A stretch of 64,000 nucleotides of DNA from CAVVYW01 sp963752605 (GCA_963752605.1 CAVVYW010000005.1:248001-312000); one strand, 5' to 3'; shown: positions 47,285 to 56,735, counted from the stretch's first letter. Notes: generated by a model from the letters alone, not told the origin. Numbers and translations are program-made.

Positions 47285-48721
47285 ATGAGCGCGGAGGCAA
47301 TTGAGCACTACCTGAGCGACGGCTCCCGCCGTGGGCCCGCGCCCGGCGGCTCGCACAGCGGCTCGGCCGGAGGCGCCCCCTGTGGCGACCTCGTGCGACT
47401 ATCGCTGCTGGCGGAGGACGGCCGCATCACGCGGGTCAGTTTCGACAGCGATGGTTGCGCCGCCACCACGGCCGCGGCGGCCGCCGCGGCCGAGCTCGTC
47501 GAGGGCGCAGGCGTCCTGGAGGCTGCCTCGATCGGGCCTGAGGACCTCGCGGGGGAGCTCGGCGGCCTCGCCCCGACACACCGGCACGCCGCCGACCTCG
47601 CGGCCGACGCGCTGCACCGGGCGCTCTCCTCACTGGCCGGGAGCGGGGAGTCCCTCGCGGCGCAGGCGGGGGACCGGGTGCTCGTGGCGCTCAGCGGGGG
47701 CGTGGACTCCGCGGTCGCCGCTCTCAGGGAGCGCACCGCGGGTGCCCAGGTGGTCGCCGTCACCCTGAAGCTCTGGGCGGACGCCCGAACCGACGGCGAG
47801 CAGAGCTGCTGCTCGCCGGAGGCGGTCCTGAGGGCTCGCCGCGTGGCCCATTCGCTTGACATCCCGCACCTCACCCTGGACCTGGAGCCGGAGTTCCGCG
47901 CCGGCGTGGTCCAGCCGTTCCTCGACGGCTACGCCTCCGGACGGACGCCCAACCCATGCGTCCTGTGCAACGGCGAGGTCCGGATCGACGCGATGATCGC
48001 TCTCGCGGATCGGGTTGGGGCGGTGGGGCTCGCGACGGGTCACTACGCGCGGATCGCAGACGACGGCGACGGCCCCCTGCTCGCCCGTCCCGCCGACGCC
48101 GCCAAGGACCAGACCTACATGCTCTCCGCGCTGAGGCCGTCCTCCCTCGCTCGGCTGCGGTTCCCGCTGGCGGACCTGACCAAGCCCGAGGTCCGGGCGA
48201 TCGCCGAGCAGGCCGGCCTCGAGGTCGCGGGCCGCGCGGAGAGCCAGGATCTCTGCTTCCTGGCGGGCCAGGGCAAGCGCCGCTTCCTCCGGCGCCACGC
48301 GGGACTCGGCGACCGGCGTGGAGAGGTGGTCGACCGGGCCGGACACCGGCTCGGCACGCATCGCGGCCAGCACAACTTCACGGTGGGCCAGCGCCGGGGG
48401 CTCGGCGTCGCGTCGGAGTCGCCGCTCTACGTGTTGGAGACGGACGCCGCGGCGAACCGGGTGGTGGTGGGCGCGCGCGGCGAGCTCGCGAGCGACACGG
48501 TCCGGATCCGGGACGCCAGGCTGCACCGCGGGGCCGAGCGGGTGAACGCCGTGCGTCTGCGCTACCGCTCCCAGGCACGGAGCTGCCGGCTCGAGCGTCC
48601 ACCGGCACGGGACGGCACGGCCACGATTGCGCTCGACGAGCCCGCGGACGGGGTCGCGCCGGGCCAGATCGCCTGCCTGATGGACGACGATCTGGTCGTC
48701 GGGCACGGCACCATCACGTAG
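47285..48721 (+). CDS. mnmA: IscU/NifU-like domain fused to tRNA 2-thiouridylase MnmA
   Basis: 478 residues. Residues 1-115 form a U-type Fe-S scaffold domain: GAPCGDLVRL (Cys33, Asp35), SDGCAATTAAA (Cys58), and LAPTHRHAADLAADAL in which the usual HC motif reads HA (His101 then Ala102), so the third scaffold Cys is replaced by Ala. From about residue 130 MnmA follows: PP-loop LVALSGGVDSAVAA, NPCVLCNGEVRIDAM (catalytic Cys), TGHYARI, RAESQDLCFL (second Cys), GQHNFTVGQRRGLG. MnmA thiolates U34 of Lys/Glu/Gln tRNAs using sulfur from a desulfurase. The scaffold domain probably carries sulfur or a cluster to the enzyme; that is inference. ATG 47285 is preferred over GTG 47282. Confidence 0.9.
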   Translation: MSAEAIEHYLSDGSRRGPAPGGSHSGSAGGAPCGDLVRLSLLAEDGRITRVSFDSDGCAATTAAAAAAAELVEGAGVLEAASIGPEDLAGELGGLAPTHRHAADLAADALHRALSSLAGSGESLAAQAGDRVLVALSGGVDSAVAALRERTAGAQVVAVTLKLWADARTDGEQSCCSPEAVLRARRVAHSLDIPHLTLDLEPEFRAGVVQPFLDGYASGRTPNPCVLCNGEVRIDAMIALADRVGAVGLATGHYARIADDGDGPLLARPADAAKDQTYMLSALRPSSLARLRFPLADLTKPEVRAIAEQAGLEVAGRAESQDLCFLAGQGKRRFLRRHAGLGDRRGEVVDRAGHRLGTHRGQHNFTVGQRRGLGVASESPLYVLETDAAANRVVVGARGELASDTVRIRDARLHRGAERVNAVRLRYRSQARSCRLERPPARDGTATIALDEPADGVAPGQIACLMDDDLVVGHGTIT

Positions 48722-48819
48722 CCGCGAGTTGCGGTAGGTTCAGTGCGCAAGATGCCAAGGGAGACCCGCGGTCGCAAATAGGGCGGCCGGTGGTGCTCTT
48801 CTCGACACAGGGAGAATGA

Positions 48820-49755
48820 ATGAACGGACTACTCAAGAGGCTGGCGGTGGCCTCGACTCTCGCCGCACTGGGGGCGCTCACAGTGGGCAGCGCCAGCGCG
48901 AGCGCGGGAACCATCCCGAACTGCGTCCCGAAGACGAACATCGAGGGGATCATCGACGACTCCGGCTCGATGTCGGGCAACGACCCGTCCAACTATCGGG
49001 CGGACCTGATGGAGGCCATTGCCTTCTTCAACCCGGACAAGACGATGGGCTCGGTGGTCTTCGGAACGGGCGCGAGCAACCTGTTCGGGCCGTTCCTGGC
49101 CGGACCCAATTTCGCCGCGATCCAGTCGGCACTCAACCTGGTGGCTTCGGGAAGTGGCGGCACCAACTACGACGCCGCCTTCACACAGGCCAACGGCCAC
49201 AATCCGAGCGCCAACGCGCGGATCTTCCTGAGCGACGGGCAGCCGAACTCGCCGCCGAACTCGAACCTGTGGAAGAGCCCGCTGATCCCGGCATACGTGG
49301 TCGGGTTCGGGACAGCGGATTTCGCGGTCCTGAACCAGATCGCGACCGAGACCGGCGGTCCAGCGCCGTTCTCGATCATCAACAGCAGCCAGCTGCGCAC
49401 GGTCGGGCAGATCATCAACGCGCGGATCAACTGCCAGACCGACCCGATCCTGGTCGAGCGCCAGTTCGGACAGCAGGGTCAGCAGAAGACCATTGCGTTC
49501 AAGCCCGACGGGCCTACGTCGGAGATCCTGCTGAGCTGGCCGACGGTCGGCAACGTGTTCAAGACCCTCTTTGGTGGTGGCGGGAAGAAGGCCAGCGCCG
49601 CTAAGAAGAAGCAGAGGGCGCCCAGGGTGACCAGCGTGCGCGGCACGAGCTACGTCGCCCTGAACCTGAGCCGGACCGGCAAGAAGGTCAAGTTCAAGGT
49701 CAAGGCCACGAGGCTGCTCGGGGCGGAGACGGTGACCGCCGCGATCATCCCGTAG
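48820..49755 (+). CDS. Secreted von Willebrand factor A domain protein
   Basis: 311 residues. Clear signal peptide (LAVASTLAALGALTVGSASASA, cleaved near residue 28), then a vWA domain with MIDAS D-x-S-x-S at Asp46-Ser50 (IIDDSGSMSG), the GGTNYDAAF Thr, and FLSDGQPNS Asp. The downstream region (about 200-311) has a Lys-rich hinge and beta-rich segments, closing in VTAAIIP. Extracellular metal-dependent ligand binding is expected; the partner is unknown. A strong terminator follows. Confidence 0.87.
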   Translation: MNGLLKRLAVASTLAALGALTVGSASASAGTIPNCVPKTNIEGIIDDSGSMSGNDPSNYRADLMEAIAFFNPDKTMGSVVFGTGASNLFGPFLAGPNFAAIQSALNLVASGSGGTNYDAAFTQANGHNPSANARIFLSDGQPNSPPNSNLWKSPLIPAYVVGFGTADFAVLNQIATETGGPAPFSIINSSQLRTVGQIINARINCQTDPILVERQFGQQGQQKTIAFKPDGPTSEILLSWPTVGNVFKTLFGGGGKKASAAKKKQRAPRVTSVRGTSYVALNLSRTGKKVKFKVKATRLLGAETVTAAIIP

Positions 49756-49777
49756 CCAAGAGCGAGTGATGCACCAC

Positions 49778-49808
49778 GAGCGGCCGGCGCCTCAGGCGCC
49801 GGCCGCTC
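49778..49808 (+). terminator. Strong intrinsic terminator after the vWA gene
   Basis: GAGCGGCCGGCGCC, loop TCA, GGCGCCGGCCGCTC: 14 perfect base pairs, followed by tcattt. It separates the vWA gene from alaS. Confidence 0.85.
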
Positions 49809-49839
49809 TCATTTCCGGTCTCGTTCCTAGACTGAGAGC

Positions 49840-52449
49840 GTGACCTCGGACGAGATCCGCAAGACATACCTCGACTTCTTCGCCGAGCGGGGGCACAGGA
49901 TCGTGCCCTCCGCTTCGCTGGTGCCCTCCGTGCATGACCCGTCGGTGCTGCTCACCACGGCCGGGATGCAGCCGTTCAAGCCCTACTTCCTCGGCCGCGA
50001 GCAGCCGCCGGCCCCGCGGGTGGCCGACGTTCAGCGCTGCTTCCGCACCACCGACATCGAGGAGGTCGGCAACACCGCCCGCCACCTCACCTTCTTCGAG
50101 ATGCTCGGCAACTGGAGCTTCGGCGACTACTTCAAGGAGGAGTCGATCCCGTGGGGGTGGGAGCTCTCGGTCGAGGGCTTCGGCTTCGACCCCGAACTGA
50201 TCTGGGTATCCGTGTTCGAAGGGGACGAGGAGCTGGGCCTCGGGCCCGACGAGGAGGCCATCGAGATCTGGAAGTCGATCGGGGTGCCGGAGGAGCGGAT
50301 CGTGCAGCTGCCGCGCTCGGAGAACTTCTGGCAGGCGGGGCCGACCGGCCCCTGCGGCCCGTCTTCGGAGATGCATCTCGACCGAGGCGAGGAGTTCGGT
50401 TCACCGGGTGAGAAGCTCGGCGACGACTCGGATCGATTCCTCGAGTACTGGAACCACGTCTTCATGACCTACGACCTCGCCGAGGACGGCACCCTCACCG
50501 AGCTGCCGCAGAAGAACATCGACACCGGCATGGGCCTGGAGCGGATGGCGGCGATCCTCCAGGGCGTCGACTCGGTGTTCGAGACCGACGTCCTTCGCCC
50601 GCTGATCGACCTGGCTGAGGAACAGTCGGGGCGGTCCTACGAGGAGGGCGGCGGCGCGACGCGGGCGATGCGCATCCTCGCGGACCACTCGCGCGGCACC
50701 GCTGCCCTGATCGCCGAGGGGGTCGTGCCCTCGAACGAGGACCGCGGCTACGTCCTGCGCAGGATCATGCGGCGCGCGATCCAGCAGGGGCGCGCGATCG
50801 GCCTCGAGATGCCGTTCATGGAGCGCTTCACCGACCTCTCGCTGGATCTGCTCGGCCAGGCCTATCCGGAGCTGGCCGCCGAGCGCGAGACGGTGACGCG
50901 CTGGGTGCGCGACGAGGAGGAGAGCTTCGGCAAGACGCTGGAACGCGGCACGCAGATGCTCGCCGAGCTGATCGAGAGCTCGAAGGACCAGGGGACCTCG
51001 TGGGTGGACGCGGCCGACGCCTTCCGCCTGCACGACACCTACGGGTTCCCGTACGACCTGACCAAGGAGCTGCTCGCCGAGGAGGGCCTCTCGGTGGACG
51101 ACCAGGGCTTCGAGGAGTTGATGGAGGAGCAGCGCGAGCGGGCGCGGACGGGAACCGCGACCGCGCACGGCTCCGAGGATCATCACGGCGCCGTCCAGTC
51201 ATTCGCCTCCGAGGCGCCGCCGAGCCGGTTCGTGGGCTACGAGAAGCTGCGGGCGGACACCAGCGTGCTGGCGGCCCAGCGGTCGGACGGGAACTTCCTC
51301 GCGAAGCTCGAGGAGAGCCCCTTCTACGCCGAGGGCGGGGGCCAGGTCGCCGACTCGGGGGTGGTGCGAGCGAACGGCGCCGAGCTCCCCGTGCTCGACG
51401 TGTACCGGGTGGGAGAGGACCAGGCGCTCCTGCTCGATGGCGAGGTCGAGCCGGGAGCCCGGGTCGAGGCCGAGGTGGACCATGTCGCGCGCTTCGCGAC
51501 GATGCGCAACCACACCGCCACTCACCTGCTCCACGCGGCGTTGCGCGAGCGGCTCGGCACGCACGTGCGCCAAGCCGGCTCGGCGGTCCAGCCGGACAAG
51601 CTTCGCTTCGACTTCACCCACGGCGCCGCGCTCGACCCGGAGGACCGGCGCGAGATCGAGGACCGCGTCAACCACTGGATCAAGGAGAGCCACCCGGTTC
51701 GCGCCCTGCAGATGTCCCGGGAGGAGGCGGAGCGGCTGGGAGCGATGGCGCTGTTCGGGGAGAAGTACGGCGACTGGGTCCGCGTGGTCGAGGTCGAGGA
51801 CGTCTCGCGCGAGCTCTGCGGCGGCACCCACCTGACCAACACCGCCGCCATCGGCATCTTCAGGATCGTCTCAGAGGGCTCAAGCGCCGCCAACGTCCGC
51901 AGGATCGAAGCGCTCACAGGCCCGGCCGCGATCGACTGGTTCCGCGAGCGAGCGCAGGAGCTGGAGGATGCCGGGAGGGCCCTGGGCTCCGCGCAGGATC
52001 CGGTCGGGGCCGCAACGCGCGCCGCGGAGCGCATCAAGAAGCTCGAGAAGGCCGGTGGCGAAGCCGGGGACCTCTCCAAGCAGGCCGAGGACCTCGCCAC
52101 AGCGGGGCGGGAGATCGACGGGATCACAGTCCTGGCGGCGCGCGGACCCACGGCTGACCAGCGCGAGCTGCTCGACCTCGCCGATCGCATCAAGTCGAAG
52201 GCGGGGGATGCCGCGGTGGTGCTGGGCGGGACCGAGGACGGCAAGGTCGCCCTGGTCGCCAGCTTCAGCGAGCGCGTGGTGAAGCGAGGGGTCTCGGCCG
52301 TCGAGGTGATTCGGGAGGCGGCCGAGGTGGTCGGCGGCGGCGGGGGCGGCCGCGAGAACGTGGCGCAGGCGGGCGGGCGAGACCCCGGCAAGCTCGACGA
52401 GGCCCTGGCGGCCGCGCGCGGGGCGATAGAGCGGAAGCTCTCCGGTTAG
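49840..52449 (+). CDS. alaS: Alanyl-tRNA synthetase
   Basis: 869 residues, full length. The GTG start is followed by EIRKTYLDFFAERGHRIV, then catalytic core motifs (LLTTAGMQPFKPYF, RCFRTTDIEEVGNT, NIDTGMGLERMAAILQGV), editing-domain metal sites HTATHLLHAALRE and CGGTHLTNTA, and the C-terminal C-Ala GGGGGGRENVAQAGG. It sits upstream of ruvX and mltG, the classic actinobacterial order; ruvX starts 4 bp after its stop. Confidence 0.98.
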   Translation: MTSDEIRKTYLDFFAERGHRIVPSASLVPSVHDPSVLLTTAGMQPFKPYFLGREQPPAPRVADVQRCFRTTDIEEVGNTARHLTFFEMLGNWSFGDYFKEESIPWGWELSVEGFGFDPELIWVSVFEGDEELGLGPDEEAIEIWKSIGVPEERIVQLPRSENFWQAGPTGPCGPSSEMHLDRGEEFGSPGEKLGDDSDRFLEYWNHVFMTYDLAEDGTLTELPQKNIDTGMGLERMAAILQGVDSVFETDVLRPLIDLAEEQSGRSYEEGGGATRAMRILADHSRGTAALIAEGVVPSNEDRGYVLRRIMRRAIQQGRAIGLEMPFMERFTDLSLDLLGQAYPELAAERETVTRWVRDEEESFGKTLERGTQMLAELIESSKDQGTSWVDAADAFRLHDTYGFPYDLTKELLAEEGLSVDDQGFEELMEEQRERARTGTATAHGSEDHHGAVQSFASEAPPSRFVGYEKLRADTSVLAAQRSDGNFLAKLEESPFYAEGGGQVADSGVVRANGAELPVLDVYRVGEDQALLLDGEVEPGARVEAEVDHVARFATMRNHTATHLLHAALRERLGTHVRQAGSAVQPDKLRFDFTHGAALDPEDRREIEDRVNHWIKESHPVRALQMSREEAERLGAMALFGEKYGDWVRVVEVEDVSRELCGGTHLTNTAAIGIFRIVSEGSSAANVRRIEALTGPAAIDWFRERAQELEDAGRALGSAQDPVGAATRAAERIKKLEKAGGEAGDLSKQAEDLATAGREIDGITVLAARGPTADQRELLDLADRIKSKAGDAAVVLGGTEDGKVALVASFSERVVKRGVSAVEVIREAAEVVGGGGGGRENVAQAGGRDPGKLDEALAAARGAIERKLSG

Positions 52450-52453
52450 CCTC

Positions 52454-52876
52454 TTGCGGGTGCTTGCGCTCGATTACGGGACCGCGCGCTGCGGCTGCGC
52501 GGTCTCCGATCCCACCGGGGCTCTCGTGACGCCGCTCTCCGCGGTCGAACCCCCGGACCCAGCGCGCATCGCGGAGCTGGCCGCCGAGCACGACGTGGAG
52601 CGCGTTGTCGTTGGTTTGCCGATCACGCCCGCGGGGCAAGAGGGAGCCCAGGCCAGTCTCAGCCGCGCATTTGCGGCAGAGCTGGGGGATCTGCTCGAAG
52701 TGCCAGTTGAGACCTATGACGAGCGACTGACCACGAAGATGGCCGACCGCACCGCACGCGAGGGGGCGCGGGCCGACCGCGACTCGCTCGCAGCCGCCCA
52801 CCTGCTCGAGAGCTACCTTGCCGCCCAGGCCGCCCCCGGACACGGAGCGGAGGAGGCGGCGCCTGACGATGGCTGA
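52454..52876 (+). CDS. ruvX: RuvX/YqgF family Holliday-junction resolvase-like protein
   Basis: 140 residues from TTG 52454 (a GTG at 52460 is an alternative). RNase H-like fold with catalytic Asp in LALDYGTARCGCAVSDPTG, the VVGLPITPAG strand, VPVETYDERLTT with the second Asp, and ADRDSLAAAHLLESYL. Implicated in 16S rRNA 5' processing and/or recombination. It overlaps mltG by 8 bp, forming alaS-ruvX-mltG. Confidence 0.92.
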   Translation: MRVLALDYGTARCGCAVSDPTGALVTPLSAVEPPDPARIAELAAEHDVERVVVGLPITPAGQEGAQASLSRAFAAELGDLLEVPVETYDERLTTKMADRTAREGARADRDSLAAAHLLESYLAAQAAPGHGAEEAAPDDG

Positions 52877-54273
52877 CCGCCCGGGCGACGAATGGTTCGC
52901 CGACGAGGAGGGGAACCTCAGCCCCCCTGACGATCCCAATCCGACGACCGATGAGTTCGGGCGGGACGATCCCGCCGCGGTCGAGCGTGAGCGCCGTCGC
53001 CTCGAGCGCGAGCAGCGCCGGAGGGCGAAGGGCAAGCGAACGGATGACCTTCAGGCTGAGGCGCCGCCCGCGGCTGAGCCGCCCGCGGCCGAGACCGGCG
53101 GCGAAGCCCCGTGCTCCACGCCGGAAGGCGGCCGAGCGCGCCACGGCGGGCCGCAAGGCGCTGCGCCGGCGATTCAGCCGCGGCGGCCGCGACCCCAGCA
53201 GGCCCGGCGGCGGGGAGCCTCCGCGCCGTCCCACCAGCTACCGCCGTCGCCGGCTCATCGCACTCGTCGGCGCCCTCGCCGGGATCTTGCTGCTCTGGTT
53301 CCTGGTGGCGCTCTTCCAGCCGTTCATGGGGGACGCGGACGGCCAGGGCGAGGTCATCGTGAGCGTCCCCGAGGGCGCCTCGGCAGGCGAGGTCGCGGAC
53401 GTCCTCACCGAGAACGACGTGGTGTCCAACGGCACCCTCTTCCAGCTCAGACTCAGGTTGGCCGGCAAGACCGAGTCGGTCGGCGCCGGCCGCTTCGTCC
53501 TCGCCCGGGACATGAGCTATGCGGAGGCGATCGAGAGGCTGACCAACACCGGCGGCAAGGTGACGCTCACGCTGCCGGAGGGACTGCCCAGGGACCAGAT
53601 GTCCCCGATCGTCACCGAGGCCGGGCTCGAGGGCGACTACCTGGCCGCGACGAAGTCGCCTCCGAAGGGGTTCGACCCGGCGCAGTACGGAGCGACCAGC
53701 CAGAACCTCGAGGGGTTTCTCTTCCCGGCCACGTATGAGCTCGATCCGAATGCGCCGGTCGAGGAGCTGGTCAGCCAGCAGCTCGACGCCTTCGAGCAGA
53801 ACTTCGCCCAGGTTGATTTGTCGTACGCCAAGAAGAAGAACCTGACGCCCTACGACGTCCTGATCATCGCCTCGATGGTTGACCGCGAGGTGCAGGTCGC
53901 GAAGGAGCGGCCGCTGGTCGCCGCCGTGATCTACAACCGGCTCAGCAAGGGCCAGCCGCTCGGGATCGATGCCACGACGCGCTACGAGACCAAGAACTAC
54001 ACCGAGCCCCTCACCAACGAGGTGCTGCAGACGGATACGCCGTACAACACCCGAACGCATGCGGGTCTTCCTCCGACTCCAATCGGCAACCCCGGACTCG
54101 ATGCGATCAAGGCGGCGGCGAACCCCGCCAAGGTCGACTATCTGTTCTACGTGGTCAAGCCGGGGAGCTGCGGCGAGCACAACTTCACCGCCAGCGAGGC
54201 CGAATTCGAGAAGCTCGCGGCGGAGTACCAGCAGGCCCTCGAGTCTGCGGGCGGCTCCCCGACCGAGTGCTGA
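52869..54273 (+). CDS. mltG: MltG endolytic transglycosylase, apparent +1 frame break at 53107
   Basis: The start ATG 52869 gives MADRPGDEWFADEEGNLSPP, an acidic cytoplasmic region; the frame breaks at a CCCC run (53107-53110). One C fewer joins it to the RAPRRKAAERATAGRK part and to the rest. Then a single membrane span (LIALVGALAGILLLWFLVAL), LysM-like GEVIVSVPEGASAGEVADVL, and YceG/MltG catalytic segment IIASMVDREVQVAKERPLVA with GQPLGIDATTRYE. It cleaves nascent glycan strands at the membrane, setting peptidoglycan strand length. About 467 codons overall when corrected. Probably functional, the break being a likely sequence error. Confidence 0.9.
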
Positions 54274-54300
54274 GCGGCCCGCGCTGACTACGCTGCGGCG

Positions 54301-55140
54301 ATGAAGCGCCTCGCCGTGCTCGGCCAGCCGATCTCGCACTCGCGGTCGCCCGCGATGCAGAACGCGGCCCTGGAGGCCCTCGGGCTCGCGGACGAGTGGA
54401 GCTACGAGGCGATCGAGATGCCTCCCGCCGACTTCGCCGAGCTGACCCGTGCTCTGCGGTCGGAGGGGTTCGTCGGCGCCAACGTGACGATCCCGCACAA
54501 GGAGGCGGCGCTCGAGATCGCCGAGGACGCCTCCCCGGCGGCCGCCGAGATCGGCGCGGCCAACACGCTCAGCTTCCTCGATGACCGGATCCGGGCCGAC
54601 AACACCGATGCGCCGGGACTGATCGCCGCGCTCCCAGCCCCTCCCACGGGTAAGCGGGCGTTGGTGCTGGGGGCCGGCGGCTCCGCCCGCGCTGCGGTGT
54701 GGGCGCTCTCCCGCCAGGGGGCCGGCGTGGAAGTCTGGAACCGCACCGCTGAGCGCGCCGACGAGGTCGTTCGTGACCTCGCGCGATCCGGTGACGGAAC
54801 GGAGGCCGAGGGTCGACTCGCGCCGGTCAGCGCCGACCAGGTGCGCTCCACCGCGTACGACCTGGTGGTCAACTGCACCGCGGTCGGGCTGCCCGAGGCC
54901 ACCGATGACCCGTTCGAGCAGCTTCCACTCGACCCCGAGCGGCTCGGCTCCGAGACGACGCTGGTGGATCTCGTCTACGGCGGTGCCGAGACCCGGCTGA
55001 TCGGCGAAGCGAGGAGCCGGGGCGCGGTGACCGTGGACGGGCTGGAGGTGCTGGTCCGGCAGGGGGCCGAGTCGCTGCGCCTCTGGACCGGCCTCGAGCC
55101 GCCGCTCGACGTGATGCGCGATGCGGCAAGATCCGTGTAG
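54301..55140 (+). CDS. aroE: Shikimate dehydrogenase
   Basis: NADPH-dependent reduction of 3-dehydroshikimate. 279 residues from ATG 54301. Seen: GQPISHSRSPAMQNAALEAL, NVTIPHKEAALEIA with catalytic Lys, NTDAPGLIAAL with catalytic Asp, NADP motif GKRALVLGAGGSARAAVWAL, NCTAVGLPE, DLVYGGAETRL. All typical. It follows mltG by 27 bp and leads the shikimate block (aroE, later aroC, aroKB, aroQ). Confidence 0.96.
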   Translation: MKRLAVLGQPISHSRSPAMQNAALEALGLADEWSYEAIEMPPADFAELTRALRSEGFVGANVTIPHKEAALEIAEDASPAAAEIGAANTLSFLDDRIRADNTDAPGLIAALPAPPTGKRALVLGAGGSARAAVWALSRQGAGVEVWNRTAERADEVVRDLARSGDGTEAEGRLAPVSADQVRSTAYDLVVNCTAVGLPEATDDPFEQLPLDPERLGSETTLVDLVYGGAETRLIGEARSRGAVTVDGLEVLVRQGAESLRLWTGLEPPLDVMRDAARSV

Positions 55141-55222
55141 ATGGCGACCACGCCGGCGGTCGCGGCTCGGAGCCCTGGGACGCGCCCGGGGCCGCCGGTG
55201 AGCCGATGCTAACTTTTAGTTA

Positions 55223-56230
55223 GTGGCTCGGCTCAGGCTGATCTCCGATCGGGACGGGGCCGCGGGAGCATCCGCGGCGCCGGAGGCCCTGCCCGATGCG
55301 GACGCATTCGACGCCTACTCGCGGACCGTCGCCGGGGCCGCGGAGCAGCTCGGCCCCTCGGTGGCGCATCTGGCCGTCTCGCGGCGCACGCGCCGTGGGC
55401 GCCGCCAGGGAGGCGGCAGCGCAGTCGCGATTTCATCCGATGGCTACCTGCTCACCTCCGCCCACGTCGTCGACGGCCAGGGCGGCGTCAGCGCCTCCTT
55501 CTCCGACGGGCGAGAGCTCGGTGCGGAGGTCATCGGTGCCGACCCGCTCTCCGACCTCGCCCTGGTGCGAGCCCAGGCGAACGACCTGACACCGGCCGAG
55601 CTCGGTGATGCCGACTCGCTGCGGGTGGGCCAGCTCGTGGTGGCGATCGGCAGCCCGATGGGGCTGGCAGGATCAGTCACCGCGGGCGTCGTCTCGGGAC
55701 TCGGCCGCTCTCTTCCGACCAGCTCGGGATCGGCCGGCCGGCTGGTGGAGAACGTGATCCAGACCGACGCGGCGCTCAACCCGGGCAACTCCGGCGGGGC
55801 GCTCGCGGACGGGCTGGCGCGGGTGGTCGGGATCAACACCGCCGTGGCGGGCGTCGGGCTGGGCCTCGCGGTGCCGATCAACGAGGCGACCCGAAAGATC
55901 GTGTCCGCCCTGATGAGCGAGGGCCGGGTGCGCCGGGCGTACATCGGCATCGTCGGCGGCTCCCGGCCGCTGCCGCCCCGGGTCGCCAAACAGCTCGGGC
56001 GCGGCGACGGGATCGAAGTGGTAGAGGTGGTCGCGGGAAGCCCGGCCGACCGGGCCGGCCTGCGCTCTGAGGATCTGATCGTCGCCGCCGCGGGTGAGCC
56101 GATGGCTGACGTCGGCGACCTTCAGCGCCTCATGGTCGCCGAGCGGATCGGACAGGGGATCGAGGTCGAGGTGGTCCGCAACGGCCGCTTCCTCGAGGTC
56201 GATCTGGTCCCCCGCGAGCTCGAGACCTAA
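55223..56230 (+). CDS. HtrA/DegP-like serine protease with PDZ, no visible export signal
   Basis: 335 residues from GTG 55223. Trypsin-like domain with triad His (TSAHVVDG), Asp (PLSDLALV) and Ser (LNPGNSGGAL), and a single C-terminal PDZ domain (VEVVAGSPADRAGLRSEDLI). The first 40 residues (RLRLISDRDGAAGASAAP...) have neither a signal peptide nor a membrane span, unlike normal periplasmic/membrane HtrA. It may thus be cytoplasmic, or the true start may lie elsewhere. A short repeat CTAAC-TTTTA-GTTAG spans the start. It interrupts the aro series. Confidence 0.88.
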   Translation: MARLRLISDRDGAAGASAAPEALPDADAFDAYSRTVAGAAEQLGPSVAHLAVSRRTRRGRRQGGGSAVAISSDGYLLTSAHVVDGQGGVSASFSDGRELGAEVIGADPLSDLALVRAQANDLTPAELGDADSLRVGQLVVAIGSPMGLAGSVTAGVVSGLGRSLPTSSGSAGRLVENVIQTDAALNPGNSGGALADGLARVVGINTAVAGVGLGLAVPINEATRKIVSALMSEGRVRRAYIGIVGGSRPLPPRVAKQLGRGDGIEVVEVVAGSPADRAGLRSEDLIVAAAGEPMADVGDLQRLMVAERIGQGIEVEVVRNGRFLEVDLVPRELET

Positions 56231-56234
56231 TGAC

Positions 56235-56735
56235 CTAGAGGAACCCGGCGACCTGAGCGCATCGCCTCTCGGCGCCCGTGAGCCGATCCGGGTCGACCGT
56301 CCCCAGCTCGTCCGCCGGCCGACGCGGCCCGACCTTGATGCGCGCCACCACGCGATCGGCGTTCACCAGCTTGACGCCGTAGGTCCCCGGCTCCTCGAAG
56401 AGCAGGTCGAACCGCGCCGGCTTGGCCGGCGCCACCGGATCGACGAAGCCGAAGCTCGGGACCTCCACCTGGTCCGGCTTGGACCAGCAGACGGCGAGCT
56501 GGACCTGATCCCCAGCGCTGACGGAAAGAAGCGAGATGCCCTTCGGCTCTATCGCGACCACCCCCGGGACGAAGGCGCCCCTGGGCACCTTCTCGGTCGC
56601 CACCGATTCCGTCTCCTCGGTCGTCCCCGTGGTGGTGCCCGCGTCCTGCGTCGTCCTCGGGGGTATCAGCGCGGCGGCCAGGGTGGAGAGCCCGAGCAGG
56701 ACGAGCATCACGATCAGCAGGCGGCGAGCCGCCAT
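56235..56735 (-). CDS. Membrane-anchored or secreted protein, function unknown
   Basis: 166 residues. N-terminal hydrophobic segment ARRLLIVMLVLLGLSTLAAALI, a Thr-rich linker, and a beta-rich domain (ISLLSVSAGDQVQLAVCW, ARFDLLFEEPGTYGVKLVNA) of cupredoxin-like or Ig-like appearance without the copper His/Cys pattern. Convergent with the HtrA gene and divergent from the prepilin peptidase. No family recognised. Confidence 0.7.
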   Translation of the reverse strand: MAARRLLIVMLVLLGLSTLAAALIPPRTTQDAGTTTGTTEETESVATEKVPRGAFVPGVVAIEPKGISLLSVSAGDQVQLAVCWSKPDQVEVPSFGFVDPVAPAKPARFDLLFEEPGTYGVKLVNADRVVARIKVGPRRPADELGTVDPDRLTGAERRCAQVAGFL

